From an uncultured Opitutales bacterium (GTDB lineage: Bacteria > Verrucomicrobiota > Verrucomicrobiia > Opitutales > Intestinicryptomonadaceae): 64,000 nt of DNA. A program made the position numbers and the translations under genes. The notes beneath the pieces were generated by a model, which saw only the letters and a program-made list of their open reading frames with translations, made no database searches and had not been told where the DNA came from. Position 1 is the stretch's first letter, and each line of letters begins with the position of its first letter. The stretch covers positions 1 to 64,000 of the forward strand of contig URAJ01000008.1 in NCBI GenBank assembly GCA_900545715.1. Reading direction: 5' to 3'. Shown here piece by piece: positions 37,376-47,141 of this stretch.

Positions 37376-38629
37376 TTATTGGCGCGGCGAAAGCTGTTGG
37401 GGAACTTTTACCTTTGAGAGCCTTACATACGCCGGAAGCCCATTCTCATAGGGGACTTGCACTTCTCCCTGAATGAGGGGCATGACATATTTATTGAATT
37501 GGTAGCTGATTGAGATTTTGTCTTCTGCAATCCAAGCTTCCGGGAAATGCTTGACGCCGTTTGCGACTTCCGAGAGCGGAACGAGAAGCGTTTCGCATGC
37601 ATATTTTTCGGAGTCGGCCCTGACGAGGGCGACCATTTTTCCGGACTGCCCTTCGACCGCCGCCTGAACCGCAACTTGCCCGCACATAAACGCCTCATTG
37701 GAATCGGCGCTTGAAGCGCAGTGTGCGGCCGCGCGCTGTTCGTGCCCAAATTTGCAAGAGCGCGCTTTAACACCGAGGTTTGTCGAAACGAGGTTCTGCA
37801 AATATTCCCCTACGCCGCCGAGCTGTTCGTGTCCGAAGGAGTCCTGCATTTTGCCCGCGGCCACAAAGTTGCCGTTGGCGTCTGTAATGCCTTCGCTCGC
37901 TACCACGAGGCAGAAGCGGTTCTTTTTTAGGCATTCTTGGACCTGCGAAAGGAAGTATTCGGCATTGAATGCCACTTCCGGAAGCAAAATAATGTGCGGT
38001 GCGTCCTCGGGCTGATTGCGGCGCTTTGCAATGCTTGTTCCCGCCGCTATCCAGCCGGCATTTCTGCCCATGACTTCCACAATCGAAACGAGGTCGTGGT
38101 TGCCCATTGCTTCGTGGTCGAGCGCGAGTTCGCGGACGGCCGTTGAAAGGTATTTTACGACGCTTCCGTATCCGGGGCAGTGGTCGGTGACAGGCAGGTC
38201 GTTGTCTATTGTCTTGGCGACTCCTATCACGCGCATATCGTAGCCCTGCGCGGCGGCGTGTTCGGCTATTTTATTTGCCGTGTCTTGGGAGTCGTTCCCG
38301 CCTATATAGAAGAAGAAACGAATATTGTGCGCTTTGAAGACTTCGATAACTCTCGAGAAATCCTCCTCGCTTTTGAGCTTGTAGCGGCAGGTTCCGAGTG
38401 CGGCGCCCGGTGTGTAACGCAACCCGCGCACGGTCTGCTGGGATTCCTCCGCCAAATCGATGAGTTCCTCATTAAGAATGCCTTCGACGCCGTTTAGCGC
38501 GCCGTAAATCTCCTCGATGCAGTCGTGGTTGAGAGCTTCGGTAATGACTCCCGCGAGGCTCGAATTTATGACGGACGTGGGGCCGCCGGATTGTGCTACC
38601 AAGACGTTTCCAATCAATTCTTCTTCCAT
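37376..38629 (-). CDS. pfp: Pyrophosphate-dependent phosphofructokinase
   Basis: 417 residues. Phosphorylates fructose-6-phosphate, probably with PPi: the loop that reads GGDGS in ATP enzymes is GGNDS here (110-114), with Asp at the position that blocks ATP binding, and the following AKTIDND (138-144) has the Lys found in PPi enzymes and the catalytic Asp residues. N-terminal GNVLVAQSGGPTSVINSSL and MGRNAGWIA are also typical. PPi use makes the step reversible. Single gene with its own terminator, divergent from the exonuclease gene. Confidence 0.93.
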   Translation of the reverse strand: MEEELIGNVLVAQSGGPTSVINSSLAGVITEALNHDCIEEIYGALNGVEGILNEELIDLAEESQQTVRGLRYTPGAALGTCRYKLKSEEDFSRVIEVFKAHNIRFFFYIGGNDSQDTANKIAEHAAAQGYDMRVIGVAKTIDNDLPVTDHCPGYGSVVKYLSTAVRELALDHEAMGNHDLVSIVEVMGRNAGWIAAGTSIAKRRNQPEDAPHIILLPEVAFNAEYFLSQVQECLKKNRFCLVVASEGITDANGNFVAAGKMQDSFGHEQLGGVGEYLQNLVSTNLGVKARSCKFGHEQRAAAHCASSADSNEAFMCGQVAVQAAVEGQSGKMVALVRADSEKYACETLLVPLSEVANGVKHFPEAWIAEDKISISYQFNKYVMPLIQGEVQVPYENGLPAYVRLSKVKVPQQLSPRQ

Positions 38630-38800
38630 ATATAGATTTCGTTGAATAAATTTTTAAAGGTTAGTATTGCCGAAAATCGGCCGTTAGGCAAACTTTTTCT
38701 AACGGAATTTGCGTTTATTTGCGCGGGCGTTAAAACTTTGGAAATTTTTGAAAAAATGTTCGCATTTGTCGCGGATTTTTGTTTGTTTATTTATTTCAAT

Positions 38801-39643
38801 ATGGATTGGGAAATTAAATGCGTTTATCCAAGAAGGGTGTGTGTCGATATGATACCAGCGCTGCCTTTGGTGAAGTACGAGGGCGAAATTGAGCTTGTTG
38901 AAAACGAATCGCAATTAGAGAGCGCCCTTGCGGAGATTTCCCGCGAAAACATACTTGGCTTCGACACCGAAACACGGCCAAACTTTAATAGGGGAAAGTC
39001 TTATCCGGTTTCCATACTGCAGCTTGCGGGAGAGAAAAAAGTCTGGGTAATACGCCTCGACCCGCTCTCCGAAAGGCTCTCTGACATTTTTAAGGTTTTG
39101 GAGAATCCCGGCATAAAGAAGGCGGGGTTGGCCGTCCAGGGAGATATAAAAAGTTTGAGGGCGCGCTGCGCATTTAATCCGGCCGGATTTGTCGATGTAT
39201 CCGCCTCGACCTCCAAGATAGGCATTATAAATACTGGAATGAAGAATTTGACCGCTTTGATATTCGGGGAGCGCATATCTAAGGCGGCGCAGCTTTCAAA
39301 TTGGGCGAGCGAATCTTTGACAAAAAAGCAGATAGACTACGCCGCAACTGACGCGTGGATTAGCCGCAGGCTATTTCTTGAAGTTCGGGAAATTCTAAAA
39401 GACGAGCGCACGGCGATAGAGCCTGAGCCGCTTCCGGAGCCTGAAAAATTCAATCTGCTCGGATTTATCAGAAAGGCTATCCGCAAGGTTTCGGAAAAGA
39501 TTTCCACTAAGAAGAAGCGTTCTAATTCCAAAAAAGTCGGCATATTGGACAGAATTTTCAATAAGAAACCCGCAAAGCCGCCGCGCAAGCGCGGACGCCG
39601 CGGAGGCAAGGGCGGTAAAAAGCCCAATAAGAACGTAAAATAG
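38801..39643 (+). CDS. RNase D-like 3'-5' exonuclease domain protein
   Basis: About 280 residues. DEDDy exonuclease motifs: GFDTETRP (Exo I, D and E), GLAVQGDIKSL (Exo II Asp) and YAATDAWISRRLF (Exo III, Tyr and Asp). No HRDC domain is present, so it is not full-length RNase D. The C-terminal 60 residues are extremely basic (KKKRSNSKK, PPRKRGRRGGKGG), suggesting RNA binding. Start uncertain: ATG 38801 or ATG 38849; the in-frame stretch upstream of 38801 looks like translated AT-rich spacer. Confidence 0.88.
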   Translation: MDWEIKCVYPRRVCVDMIPALPLVKYEGEIELVENESQLESALAEISRENILGFDTETRPNFNRGKSYPVSILQLAGEKKVWVIRLDPLSERLSDIFKVLENPGIKKAGLAVQGDIKSLRARCAFNPAGFVDVSASTSKIGIINTGMKNLTALIFGERISKAAQLSNWASESLTKKQIDYAATDAWISRRLFLEVREILKDERTAIEPEPLPEPEKFNLLGFIRKAIRKVSEKISTKKKRSNSKKVGILDRIFNKKPAKPPRKRGRRGGKGGKKPNKNVK

Positions 39644-40045
39644 AGTATTTTTTTTAATATTTTGAAGCGCGCCATTATTTGCGCATTGGATCAATATTTA
39701 TTTGAAACGAAAATTTTTATCTTTTGCAATAAACCCGCCGCGCGACTTTTTGAGCGTTGATATTATTTTTAGAGAAGGGAAATTTTTATAAGGCGATTTT
39801 GTTTGCGCCTAAAATGCCAAAACGCCTTTATTGTGGCCCGCACAATTAAAACCAACAGCATATCGGATTTTCAGATTTGAAATAATGCGCTCAAATATTT
39901 TCCCGAGGGCGGCTATTGCAAAATAGCTTCATAGGCAAAATTTTTGTCGCCTATCTAACTTTTAGGTGGAGAATTTTGGCATGTAAAAATTTTTAATACT
40001 TTTTTGTATAAATCCAAAGCTTGATGCCGAAACCGGAAAATAAAA
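39644..40045. other. Spacer between convergent genes
   Basis: About 400 bp of AT-rich DNA between the exonuclease gene and the terminator of the leftward BNR gene. I see no gene, repeat or RNA signature in it. Confidence 0.6.
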
Positions 40046-40079
40046 AAACTTTTATATGGGAAAGCCCATATAAAAGTTT
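40046..40079 (-). terminator. Rho-independent terminator of the BNR/GH operon
   Basis: Perfect 15-bp stem AAACTTTTATATGGG / CCCATATAAAAGTTT with a 4-nt loop, followed on the minus strand by TTTTATTTT. It lies 69 bp past the BNR-protein stop. Confidence 0.9.
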
Positions 40080-40148
40080 AGCCCGGCAAATCTGCTGCGA
40101 TTTTATTGTGCGCCGCGCTGGAAAAGCGCCGCCTGCGGAATTTTATCC

Positions 40149-41714
40149 CTATTCGGATTTTTTAACGGGCGCCTTTGCGGCCGATACTACAACCGAGGTG
40201 TTTTTACTGTCGCCTGAATAGTAGGCGAGGTAATGGACGTCGCCGATTTCAGTGGCGTTTACATTGCCCGCATCGTACCCGATTGCGCTCGCGAATGCAA
40301 TTATTTCAGGGTCGGGCCATGCGAGGGGATTGCCGAAAATCTTGTCGGCCTCAGCCACCCTGCGCTTTAAAAGCCCGCGCCCGCGCTGGTAGTAGTAGTT
40401 GCTTATAAGCCCCGTATCCTTGTCGTATATAAGGCTTGGGGTTGAGATGAATACGTCGGTTATATTGGTCCTCTTTTTGGTCCACGTTTTGCCGTAGTCC
40501 CTCGACTCTATCTGAAATTGGGCGCGCTGGGTGGATTCGTTTGCGTGCTCTATGCGCGCTATCACGATTATCCTGCCGTCGCCGATATACGCTGCCGAGG
40601 GTTCGGTCGTCCAGCCTATATTGTCAAGCCCGGACTCAACCGTCTTTTGGACCCACGTTTTCCCGTTGTCGGAACTTGTGAGCGTTCCCCATGCGTTCCG
40701 GGCGTTTTTGCCGTAATTGCCAGTAAACCACAGCGCCATGAGCCCTACATTCGGCACATGGAAGACGTCTGTGATTTGCATCGGCATTGGGTCGAGCTTT
40801 GGTGTTGAGATGTGCGTAAAATTCACTCCGTCAGACGTGCGGTAGAGCTTGTGAATGCGGTTTTTGCCCTGAAATCTAATCCACAGCAGCATTTCTCCGT
40901 TTTCGTCCAAGCCCTTGCCGATTGGGACTTCTCCGTATTTAGGGTCGGCCGACACGACGTGCGGTTTCGACCATGTCTTCCCGCCGTCTTCCGATACGCG
41001 CGCGTATGACTCCCGCTTTCCCTCTGCGATGTTGTGCGCCTTGCCGATACTGTATGCGCACACGAGCTTGTTCCCCAGCGCCTGCATCATCGGCCACGAG
41101 TTGTATCCCTCAGCGGTTTCGACGGGCATAGGCTCGGGCAAATCCGCTACGGGGGTGATTTTGATTGCGGTGATGGCTGTCGGATACTCGAATGTGTCGG
41201 AATGGTCGGAGGCCTTGCGCTCGATTCTTATTTTGACCGGAAGGCCCGGCTTTGCAGGATAGCATGACTCCAATTCTACTTTCTTGCTCTTGAAGGGCTC
41301 GCCGGGGATTTTCCCCCTTACGAAGGAGCTTTTTATTTTGTTTGTCTCTTTTCCCGTTGACGGGTCTATCTGCGAAGATACCGCTCTGTAGACGTCCTCT
41401 TTCGACGCGTCTGCATTCCCAACCGGAGCCGTCTCAATCTCTATTTTCAGTCCCCGGAACCCCTCCGGCATTTTTTCCAACACAGCTTCGACAGATTCGT
41501 CAAAGTTGCCGGATAAAATCCAAGCTTTGACTGTTCCAGAATCGGTTTTGACCGCTTTTTTATATGGTTTTCCGGAAGCGGCGCGCACGTTTTGCGGGCT
41601 TATTTTTATTTCATTAGCGGCTTTCTGGCTTGCGCATGAAGTGCAGGCGAAAGCGAAGATAAGGGCCGATGCCGCCGTTATGGTTGCGAAAAATTTTTGG
41701 CGTTTTTTTATCAT
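40149..41714 (-). CDS. BNR/Asp-box beta-propeller lipoprotein
   Basis: 521 residues. Lipoprotein-type signal (ASALIFAFACTSCA, acceptor Cys near residue 24-27). The C-terminal 300 residues form a sialidase-like propeller with three Asp boxes: SEDGGKTW, SSDNGKTW and SRDYGKTW. The FRIP/YRIP arginine motif of true sialidases is not visible, so sialidase activity is doubtful; it may bind or cleave another sugar. The start at 41714 gives a normal signal; the extension to 41762 does not. Last gene of a two-gene unit with the glycoside hydrolase 72 bp upstream (start to stop). Confidence 0.85.
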   Translation of the reverse strand: MIKKRQKFFATITAASALIFAFACTSCASQKAANEIKISPQNVRAASGKPYKKAVKTDSGTVKAWILSGNFDESVEAVLEKMPEGFRGLKIEIETAPVGNADASKEDVYRAVSSQIDPSTGKETNKIKSSFVRGKIPGEPFKSKKVELESCYPAKPGLPVKIRIERKASDHSDTFEYPTAITAIKITPVADLPEPMPVETAEGYNSWPMMQALGNKLVCAYSIGKAHNIAEGKRESYARVSEDGGKTWSKPHVVSADPKYGEVPIGKGLDENGEMLLWIRFQGKNRIHKLYRTSDGVNFTHISTPKLDPMPMQITDVFHVPNVGLMALWFTGNYGKNARNAWGTLTSSDNGKTWVQKTVESGLDNIGWTTEPSAAYIGDGRIIVIARIEHANESTQRAQFQIESRDYGKTWTKKRTNITDVFISTPSLIYDKDTGLISNYYYQRGRGLLKRRVAEADKIFGNPLAWPDPEIIAFASAIGYDAGNVNATEIGDVHYLAYYSGDSKNTSVVVSAAKAPVKKSE

Positions 41715-41786
41715 GATGCTGTGTTTTCGTAGCTTATTTTGTGCTTTGCGCCGCTCTTGCAAATGCGCGGAATGCGGCGGGAGGCG

Positions 41787-44129
41787 TTATTCAAAGTAAA
41801 TTTCTGCGATTGGCGTTATGGGCTTAGAGTTTTCCACAGGTTTTTGGGATTTTAACCATGTATGGAAATTCGGGCGCTCGAACGCCTTTGTGCCGAAAAT
41901 TCGCGCGATTGATGTTTCGCGGAGGATTTTGATTTCCGCCCGCTTGCCTGCGAGTTCGCGCGGCAGTACCCACGAATACGGCGCCCACGCCCTGCGCCCG
42001 AGAGATTTTCCGTCCACAAAAAGTTCGGCGGGCAGGCCGCCCGTGTCAGTTCTAACTCTCACGGCCCATTCGGGGATTTTTAGAGTGGCTGTCTGGGTTA
42101 TGCCGCCCGCGTATCCGTAAAGTCCCGCGCCATCGTTTTTATATGGCGCAAGGTTTGCGCCGTCTTGCGAGAAGTTCCCCGCAAGCAGGGCGGCGGGCAG
42201 ATACGGATAATCAACTTCGGAATTTTCTATTGCAAGCGTATGCGCGCCTTTTTTCAGTTTGAAGACCTTTTGCCTGTACAACTCCCGAAAGCCCGAAGTC
42301 AGGGCGGAACAATCGGAAGCGGCCTCTATTGCATTGCCGTCGAGCGATATTTTTGCCGCATTTGGAACGGCGAGGGTGATAACCGATATTTCTGCGTCTT
42401 CGGCGAGGAAAAAGTCGAATTTGCCTTTTTCAAATTCGGCGCGCGCAATGTTTGGGGAGTCGAGCTCCACCTTCCACGCGGGCAGTATTTCAACGCCGCG
42501 CGGGTATAGGGTAATGGGGCTTTTCGCGCCGCAACTTTTTACCGCAAATAAATTCCTCGTTTTATCGGAGTAGCTTATGATTATTGCGGAGCCGTCCTCA
42601 TATTCGCGGATAAATACGTCTTTTGGCATATTGCCCTGGGCGTCTTCCACGCGCATCGTCCTTTCAAATTTTGAGAGCAGGTTTTCCTTTAGCATGGGGT
42701 AGTCCCAAAAACTTTTATTTGAGGCTTCGTCGATTATTTGGTCGCCTTTCATATTTAGCACTATGGGCGCGGAAGGCTTGTCTTCGGGCGCAAGCAGGCG
42801 CCAAGAGTATTGGTCGGAGGCGAGATTTTTTAGCAGCCACGTTAGGTTTGCCTGCTTGTAGGGATAGCGGACTTCAACCAACGGTTGTTTGCGCTTTTTT
42901 GTTGCGAAGGAAGCCGCAATCTTGGCTTCGTCCCCGAGCTCCTTCATGTAGCTAAACCACGGTTGGGCAGGGGTGAATGCAGTGTAATAAAATTTTTTTA
43001 TGGCGTTTCCGCGCGCGTCTATCGGGCCGAGAAAGCAATAGCGGTTCATTCCGAATGCCGCAGCAAGCCATATTTGCCTGCGCAGCTTTTGGTAGGGCAT
43101 GTCTGTAGGGCCTATCGCAAACAGCTCTATCAACCCGCCTTTGTTTCCGCGCTTTTCGATTGCGTACATTCCCGTCCCGTAGGTTAGCCATTCTACGCTT
43201 TCAAAATTGTCGGGAGTAAAAATATCGTCGATTGCGGGAAATGAAAATTCGCTGAGGACTTTTAACGGGTGCCCGTTTTGCCTAAGCGCCTTTGAGGAAA
43301 AATACTCGTCCATTAGGTGCCCCGTAAGGACCATTCCGTGTTTTGCGCACCAGTCGGAAATTCTTTTTGCGTAGGTTTGCGAAAAACGTTTTGCGATAAG
43401 CCTGTTTACGGGCTCTTCGTGAGTGAGGCTCCCCGTGCGGGCGGCGATAAGCATGTCGGTGCGAAGGTCGGTTCCCGTGAGCTTTTTATAGTCTTCTTCT
43501 ATCCCTTTGTAGTAGGGAACCTTTATTTTATCTGAGGCGTACTGTTTCCAGTTGAAATATCCGGCGGAAGGTTCATCGGTAAATACGCCTTTTACGAGGC
43601 TGCCGAGGTAGGGGGCGAGCTTTTTTGCGTATTTTTCGTGCGTTAGGGAAATGAAGCACTCGACAACGTCAGGCTCGAGGAGGTTCGACATGTCGGGGTT
43701 TTCGCGCATTACTATTTCAAAATTTCCGTCCTTGTTTTTAACGGCGTTTAAGTGGCGGAATACAAAATCCGGATTTTGCTTCATTACGGTCTTATTTGCC
43801 GTGCCGCTTGGCCAGTTAAATTCGTCGTATAGCCATATTGATGTGTAGCCGAGCTCCTTTGCGGTGGCGCATATTTTTTCGCAAGTATCGAGCCATTCGT
43901 CGGACATGTATTCGAGTTCGCAGCCCGAGCGCGGATATATTAAGTATTGTGTTATGCCTACATCTTTAAATCCCTTTAAGGCTTTTTTTATAGTTTGCGC
44001 GTCGGGCTTGCCTACGACCGCTCCCATGGGGATTAGCGGGTTCTCATCTTCTGGTGGCGTTCGCGAAAGCGCTGTAAGGCTTATCGCGCAAAATGTCAGG
44101 GATAGAAGGATAGGCTTGGATAAGTTCAT
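41787..44129 (-). CDS. Secreted glycoside hydrolase (GH106-like)
   Basis: 780 residues with a signal peptide (ILLSLTFCAISLTALS). A TIM barrel occupies about residues 30-420: LIYPRSGCELEY, WLYDEFNWPSG (Asp102-Glu103) and GVFTDEPS (Glu186), candidate acidic catalytic residues. The C-terminal half contains beta-sandwich and galactose-binding-like regions (ARVRTDTGGLPAELFVDGKSLG style). The arrangement resembles GH106 alpha-L-rhamnosidases and related unclassified enzymes; the exact family needs a profile search. Acts outside the cytoplasm, probably with the BNR lipoprotein encoded next. Confidence 0.75.
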   Translation of the reverse strand: MNLSKPILLSLTFCAISLTALSRTPPEDENPLIPMGAVVGKPDAQTIKKALKGFKDVGITQYLIYPRSGCELEYMSDEWLDTCEKICATAKELGYTSIWLYDEFNWPSGTANKTVMKQNPDFVFRHLNAVKNKDGNFEIVMRENPDMSNLLEPDVVECFISLTHEKYAKKLAPYLGSLVKGVFTDEPSAGYFNWKQYASDKIKVPYYKGIEEDYKKLTGTDLRTDMLIAARTGSLTHEEPVNRLIAKRFSQTYAKRISDWCAKHGMVLTGHLMDEYFSSKALRQNGHPLKVLSEFSFPAIDDIFTPDNFESVEWLTYGTGMYAIEKRGNKGGLIELFAIGPTDMPYQKLRRQIWLAAAFGMNRYCFLGPIDARGNAIKKFYYTAFTPAQPWFSYMKELGDEAKIAASFATKKRKQPLVEVRYPYKQANLTWLLKNLASDQYSWRLLAPEDKPSAPIVLNMKGDQIIDEASNKSFWDYPMLKENLLSKFERTMRVEDAQGNMPKDVFIREYEDGSAIIISYSDKTRNLFAVKSCGAKSPITLYPRGVEILPAWKVELDSPNIARAEFEKGKFDFFLAEDAEISVITLAVPNAAKISLDGNAIEAASDCSALTSGFRELYRQKVFKLKKGAHTLAIENSEVDYPYLPAALLAGNFSQDGANLAPYKNDGAGLYGYAGGITQTATLKIPEWAVRVRTDTGGLPAELFVDGKSLGRRAWAPYSWVLPRELAGKRAEIKILRETSIARIFGTKAFERPNFHTWLKSQKPVENSKPITPIAEIYFE

Positions 44130-44636
44130 AAGATATTTTTTTCAAAGGGCGCGGATGTTGTCAATATATAATGAGATAATAAAGAAATTGTATTTTTTAT
44201 ATGATTGCGGCTATTGCAAAAAAAAATACCCCACATAAAGAGATAGAGAATAAAATACGCTTTTTATATATTTGTGGTTATTTTGAAAAAAAACTGTTCC
44301 TGTCTATTGGGAAGCGCGGCGCTTGCGCGCAAGCTCGGGAACTCCAAAGAAAATTTTTTATTCTGTTAATATAAAACAGTGGCTCGCCGGGATAAAAATC
44401 AAAGCGCGGGATAAGAAAAATTTTTCTGACTCCCATTTTGTGCGGGCACGGAAATTTTCTGTATCTATAAAATTTTGTTTAGCGGTATAAAAAACAGCCA
44501 ATATTTCTAAAATTGGCGTCATTTGAGTTATGGTGAAAGCATCCGAAAGCCGAGTGCGCCGCTCTGCAATAAAGCCTGTGTCCGCTTCAATAAGAGCAGG
44601 CAGTAAATTTTGCGGACCTTTCCAGAGCAAAAAAAA
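44130..44636. other. Spacer upstream of the glycoside hydrolase gene
   Basis: About 500 bp. Holds the promoter region of the leftward hydrolase operon (no box I can assign). At 44285-44308 it carries a 24-nt segment, GAAAAAAAACTG..., that recurs at 54797-54820 with two mismatches. A short frame at 44358-44669 has no coding character. Confidence 0.5.
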
Positions 44637-44654
44637 CGCGCCCCGAAGGGCGCG
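44637..44654 (-). terminator. Rho-independent terminator of glnN
   Basis: CGCGCCC - CGAA - GGGCGCG, 7 bp, followed on the minus strand by TTTTTTTT. It lies 23 bp past the glnN stop. Confidence 0.92.
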
Positions 44655-44677
44655 CCCTAAAACAAACAACCAACAAG

Positions 44678-46810
44678 TTAATAGACGAACAACAGCTCGC
44701 TGTATTTAGGCATGGGCCATAGATCGTCGGCAACTTCAAGCTCAAGCTTGTCTGCAATCTCGCGGACGCCGTTCATGGCTTCAATTCTCGCCTTGGAGTC
44801 GTCCTTTTTCAAGGCCGCTTCTAGGCTCGCGTTTGCCTTGTCGAGGCTGTCGGCGAGGGTTGCGATAAGTTTGCATTTTGAAGTCAAAGCCGCGCTCTTC
44901 ACGCCTGCCGCTTTTACAGACACGGCGTCGGAAGTGAGTTTTCCGAGATATTCGAGAGCCGCCGGTACTATCATTGTCTTGGACATATTGAGCGTCAAGG
45001 CGGCCTCTATCTGTATCTTCTTCATGTACTCTTCCATGAAGACTTCGTAGCGGCTTTTTAGCTCCGTATCCCTGAGAACGCCGTACTTTTCGAAGAGTGC
45101 GATGTTTTCGGGCTTGATAAGCGGTTTTAGCGCTTCCGGAGTGTTGCGGAGGTTCGGCAGCCCGCGCTTTGCCGCTTCTTTCTTCCATGCATCGTTGTAT
45201 CCGTCGCCGTTGAAGATTACCTTCTTGTGCTTCTTTACGATGTTTTGGAGGATTTTTTGCAGACCCTTTTGGAAGTCGGCTTTCGAGAGCGCTTCAAGCT
45301 GCGTCGAGATTTCGTCGAACGCTTCCGCAACAATCGTGTTCAAAATGATGTTCGGATTTGCGCACGATTGCGACGAACCCGCCGCGCGGAATTCGAATTT
45401 GTTTCCGGTGAAAGCGAATGGGCTAGTGCGGTTTCTGTCCGTGACGTCGCAGGGCAGCGGGGGAAGAGTGTCAACTCCGATTTTTATAAAGTTGCTGTTC
45501 TTCGAGCTTTTTGCCTCGCCCGCTTCGATTTGGTCGATAATGTCGGTGAGCTGTTCGCCGAGGAATATGGAGATTATGGCCGGCGGAGCTTCGTTCGCGC
45601 CCAAGCGGTGGTCGTTTCCGGCGCTTGCCGTCGCGGAGCGGAGCAGGTCGGCATGTTCGTCAACAGCCTTTATGACGGCGCAGAGGGTCGTCATGAATAT
45701 GGCGTTTTCATGCGGGTTCGTTCCGGGATTTAGCAGGTTGCGGTCGCCAACTGAAATTGACCAGTTATTGTGTTTGCCGGAACCGTTAATTCCTGAGAAC
45801 GGCTTTTCGTGCAACAGGCATTCAAACCCGTGTTTTTCCGCCGTGTTGCGCAGAATTTCCATAATCATCATGTTATGGTCTATCGCCAAGTTTAGCTCTT
45901 CAAACACAGGCGCAATTTCAAACTGCGCGGGAGCAACTTCGTTGTGGCGGGTTTTTGCCGGAATGCCGATTCTCCACAATTCCCTATCGACCTCCGCCAT
46001 AAAGTTTATTATGCGGGGTTGAATCGAGGCGAAGTAGTGGTCTTCAAGCTGCTGGTGCTTTACTGGCGGCGCTCCAAACAGAGTGCGGCCCGTTTGCATT
46101 AGGTCGGGGCGCAAAATGTAGAGCGATTTATCAACGAGGAAGTATTCCTGTTCAGCGCCGAGGGTGACAGACACGCGGTCGTCAGTCTTAATTCCAAAGC
46201 ATTTCAAGAGGCGTTTTGCCTGCATGCTCAGAACCTGTATTGAGCGCAATAGAGGAGTCTTTTTATCGAGAACTTCGCCTGTATAAGAGCAGAACATTGT
46301 GGGGATGCAGAGTGTTGCAACGCCCGCGGTTCTCTTAATAAATGCCGGTGAAGTGGGGTCCCACGCAGTGTAGCCTCTCGCCTCGAAGGTGGATCTCAAT
46401 CCGCCGGAGGGGAATGAAGACGCGTCCGGTTCGCCGAGGATTAGATTTTTGCCGGAGAACCTTGTTATCGCTCCGCCGTCTTTTGTGGGTTCGAGGAATG
46501 CGTCATGCTTTTCCGCGCTCGCACCTGTGAGCGGAAGGAACCAGTGTGTGTAGTGGGTGGCACCTCTGCTCATCGCCCAGATTTTCATAGCGTGGGCTAC
46601 GTCGTCGGCAACGGCGGGGTCGAGCGGTACGCCCTGGCGTATCGTGTCGAGGAGTTTTTTGTATATCGGCTTGGAAACGTAATCTTCGAGCGTTTTTAGT
46701 CCGAACGTGTCGATTCCGTACTCCTCGTCGACTCTGTATGGCTTAATTTCCGTATCGTAGACGTTTTCGCGGCTTGCGATAGCGGTCAAAGCTTTTTTTC
46801 TTGCATTCAT
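44678..46810 (-). CDS. glnN: Type III glutamine synthetase
   Basis: 710 residues, the length of GSIII (types I and II are about 450 and 350). Makes glutamine from glutamate, ammonium and ATP in the cytosol. GSIII-type motifs include GTRSTFEARGYTAWD-like GLRSTFEARGYTAWD, FCSYTGEVLDKKTPLLRS, and SGKHNNWS; the metal-binding loop LGAEQEYFLVD is clear. The start ATG 46810 is preceded by AAGGGA; the 16-residue extension to 46858 runs into the promoter. A sigma-54 promoter lies 44 bp upstream, so expression should rise in nitrogen limitation. It diverges from gltBD. Confidence 0.97.
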   Translation of the reverse strand: MNARKKALTAIASRENVYDTEIKPYRVDEEYGIDTFGLKTLEDYVSKPIYKKLLDTIRQGVPLDPAVADDVAHAMKIWAMSRGATHYTHWFLPLTGASAEKHDAFLEPTKDGGAITRFSGKNLILGEPDASSFPSGGLRSTFEARGYTAWDPTSPAFIKRTAGVATLCIPTMFCSYTGEVLDKKTPLLRSIQVLSMQAKRLLKCFGIKTDDRVSVTLGAEQEYFLVDKSLYILRPDLMQTGRTLFGAPPVKHQQLEDHYFASIQPRIINFMAEVDRELWRIGIPAKTRHNEVAPAQFEIAPVFEELNLAIDHNMMIMEILRNTAEKHGFECLLHEKPFSGINGSGKHNNWSISVGDRNLLNPGTNPHENAIFMTTLCAVIKAVDEHADLLRSATASAGNDHRLGANEAPPAIISIFLGEQLTDIIDQIEAGEAKSSKNSNFIKIGVDTLPPLPCDVTDRNRTSPFAFTGNKFEFRAAGSSQSCANPNIILNTIVAEAFDEISTQLEALSKADFQKGLQKILQNIVKKHKKVIFNGDGYNDAWKKEAAKRGLPNLRNTPEALKPLIKPENIALFEKYGVLRDTELKSRYEVFMEEYMKKIQIEAALTLNMSKTMIVPAALEYLGKLTSDAVSVKAAGVKSAALTSKCKLIATLADSLDKANASLEAALKKDDSKARIEAMNGVREIADKLELEVADDLWPMPKYSELLFVY

Positions 46811-46853
46811 TTTTTCCCTTTTGTTGTTAAATTTTAAGGACGCTTTTTTTGTA

Positions 46854-46869
46854 AGCATATATCGTGCCA
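46854..46869 (-). promoter_or_regulatory. Sigma-54 (-24/-12) promoter of glnN
   Basis: Minus strand TGGCACGATATATGCT matches the consensus TGGCACG-N4-TTGCW at all but one position, with GG and GC at the required spacing. The GC lies 45 nt upstream of the glnN start, giving a leader of about 30 nt. Confidence 0.85.
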
Positions 46870-47002
46870 GTTTTTTCTAAGCGGCGTAAAATATTTGTTT
46901 TTTTCTTTAATCGCGCTCTATATGTATATATATGCGGCAAATATTGACGATTTTTATTCGCATTCCAAGATTTTAATATAAATATGGGTAAAATAATTAC
47001 TA

Positions 47003-47042
47003 CAAAATTGTCGTAATTTGGGTTTTAAATATGACAATTTTG
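47003..47042. promoter_or_regulatory. Inverted repeat, candidate enhancer site between glnN and gltB
   Basis: CAAAATTGTC (47003-47012) and GACAATTTTG (47033-47042) are perfect 10-bp inverted arms around a 20-bp centre. The centre is about 145 bp from the predicted gltB start point and 180 bp from that of glnN, the usual range for activator sites of sigma-54 promoters. CAAAATTG recurs at 47136-47143, touching the gltB -24 element. Confidence 0.55.
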
Positions 47043-47141
47043 TTGTATAGATGCCGCTAAAACGAGCTACATTTTTGGATAGCATATTTCTTGCATTGTA
47101 AGTTATTTTTTATAAATATGTTGTGTGTAATATTACAAAAT

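Noticed and set aside
40149-41714. Naming the BNR protein a sialidase
   Set aside because: Asp boxes are shared by many propellers; the arginine motif typical of sialidases is not visible.
44358-44669. 103-codon minus-strand frame before the glnN terminator
   Set aside because: Runs across the terminator stem of glnN and shows no ribosome binding site or motif.
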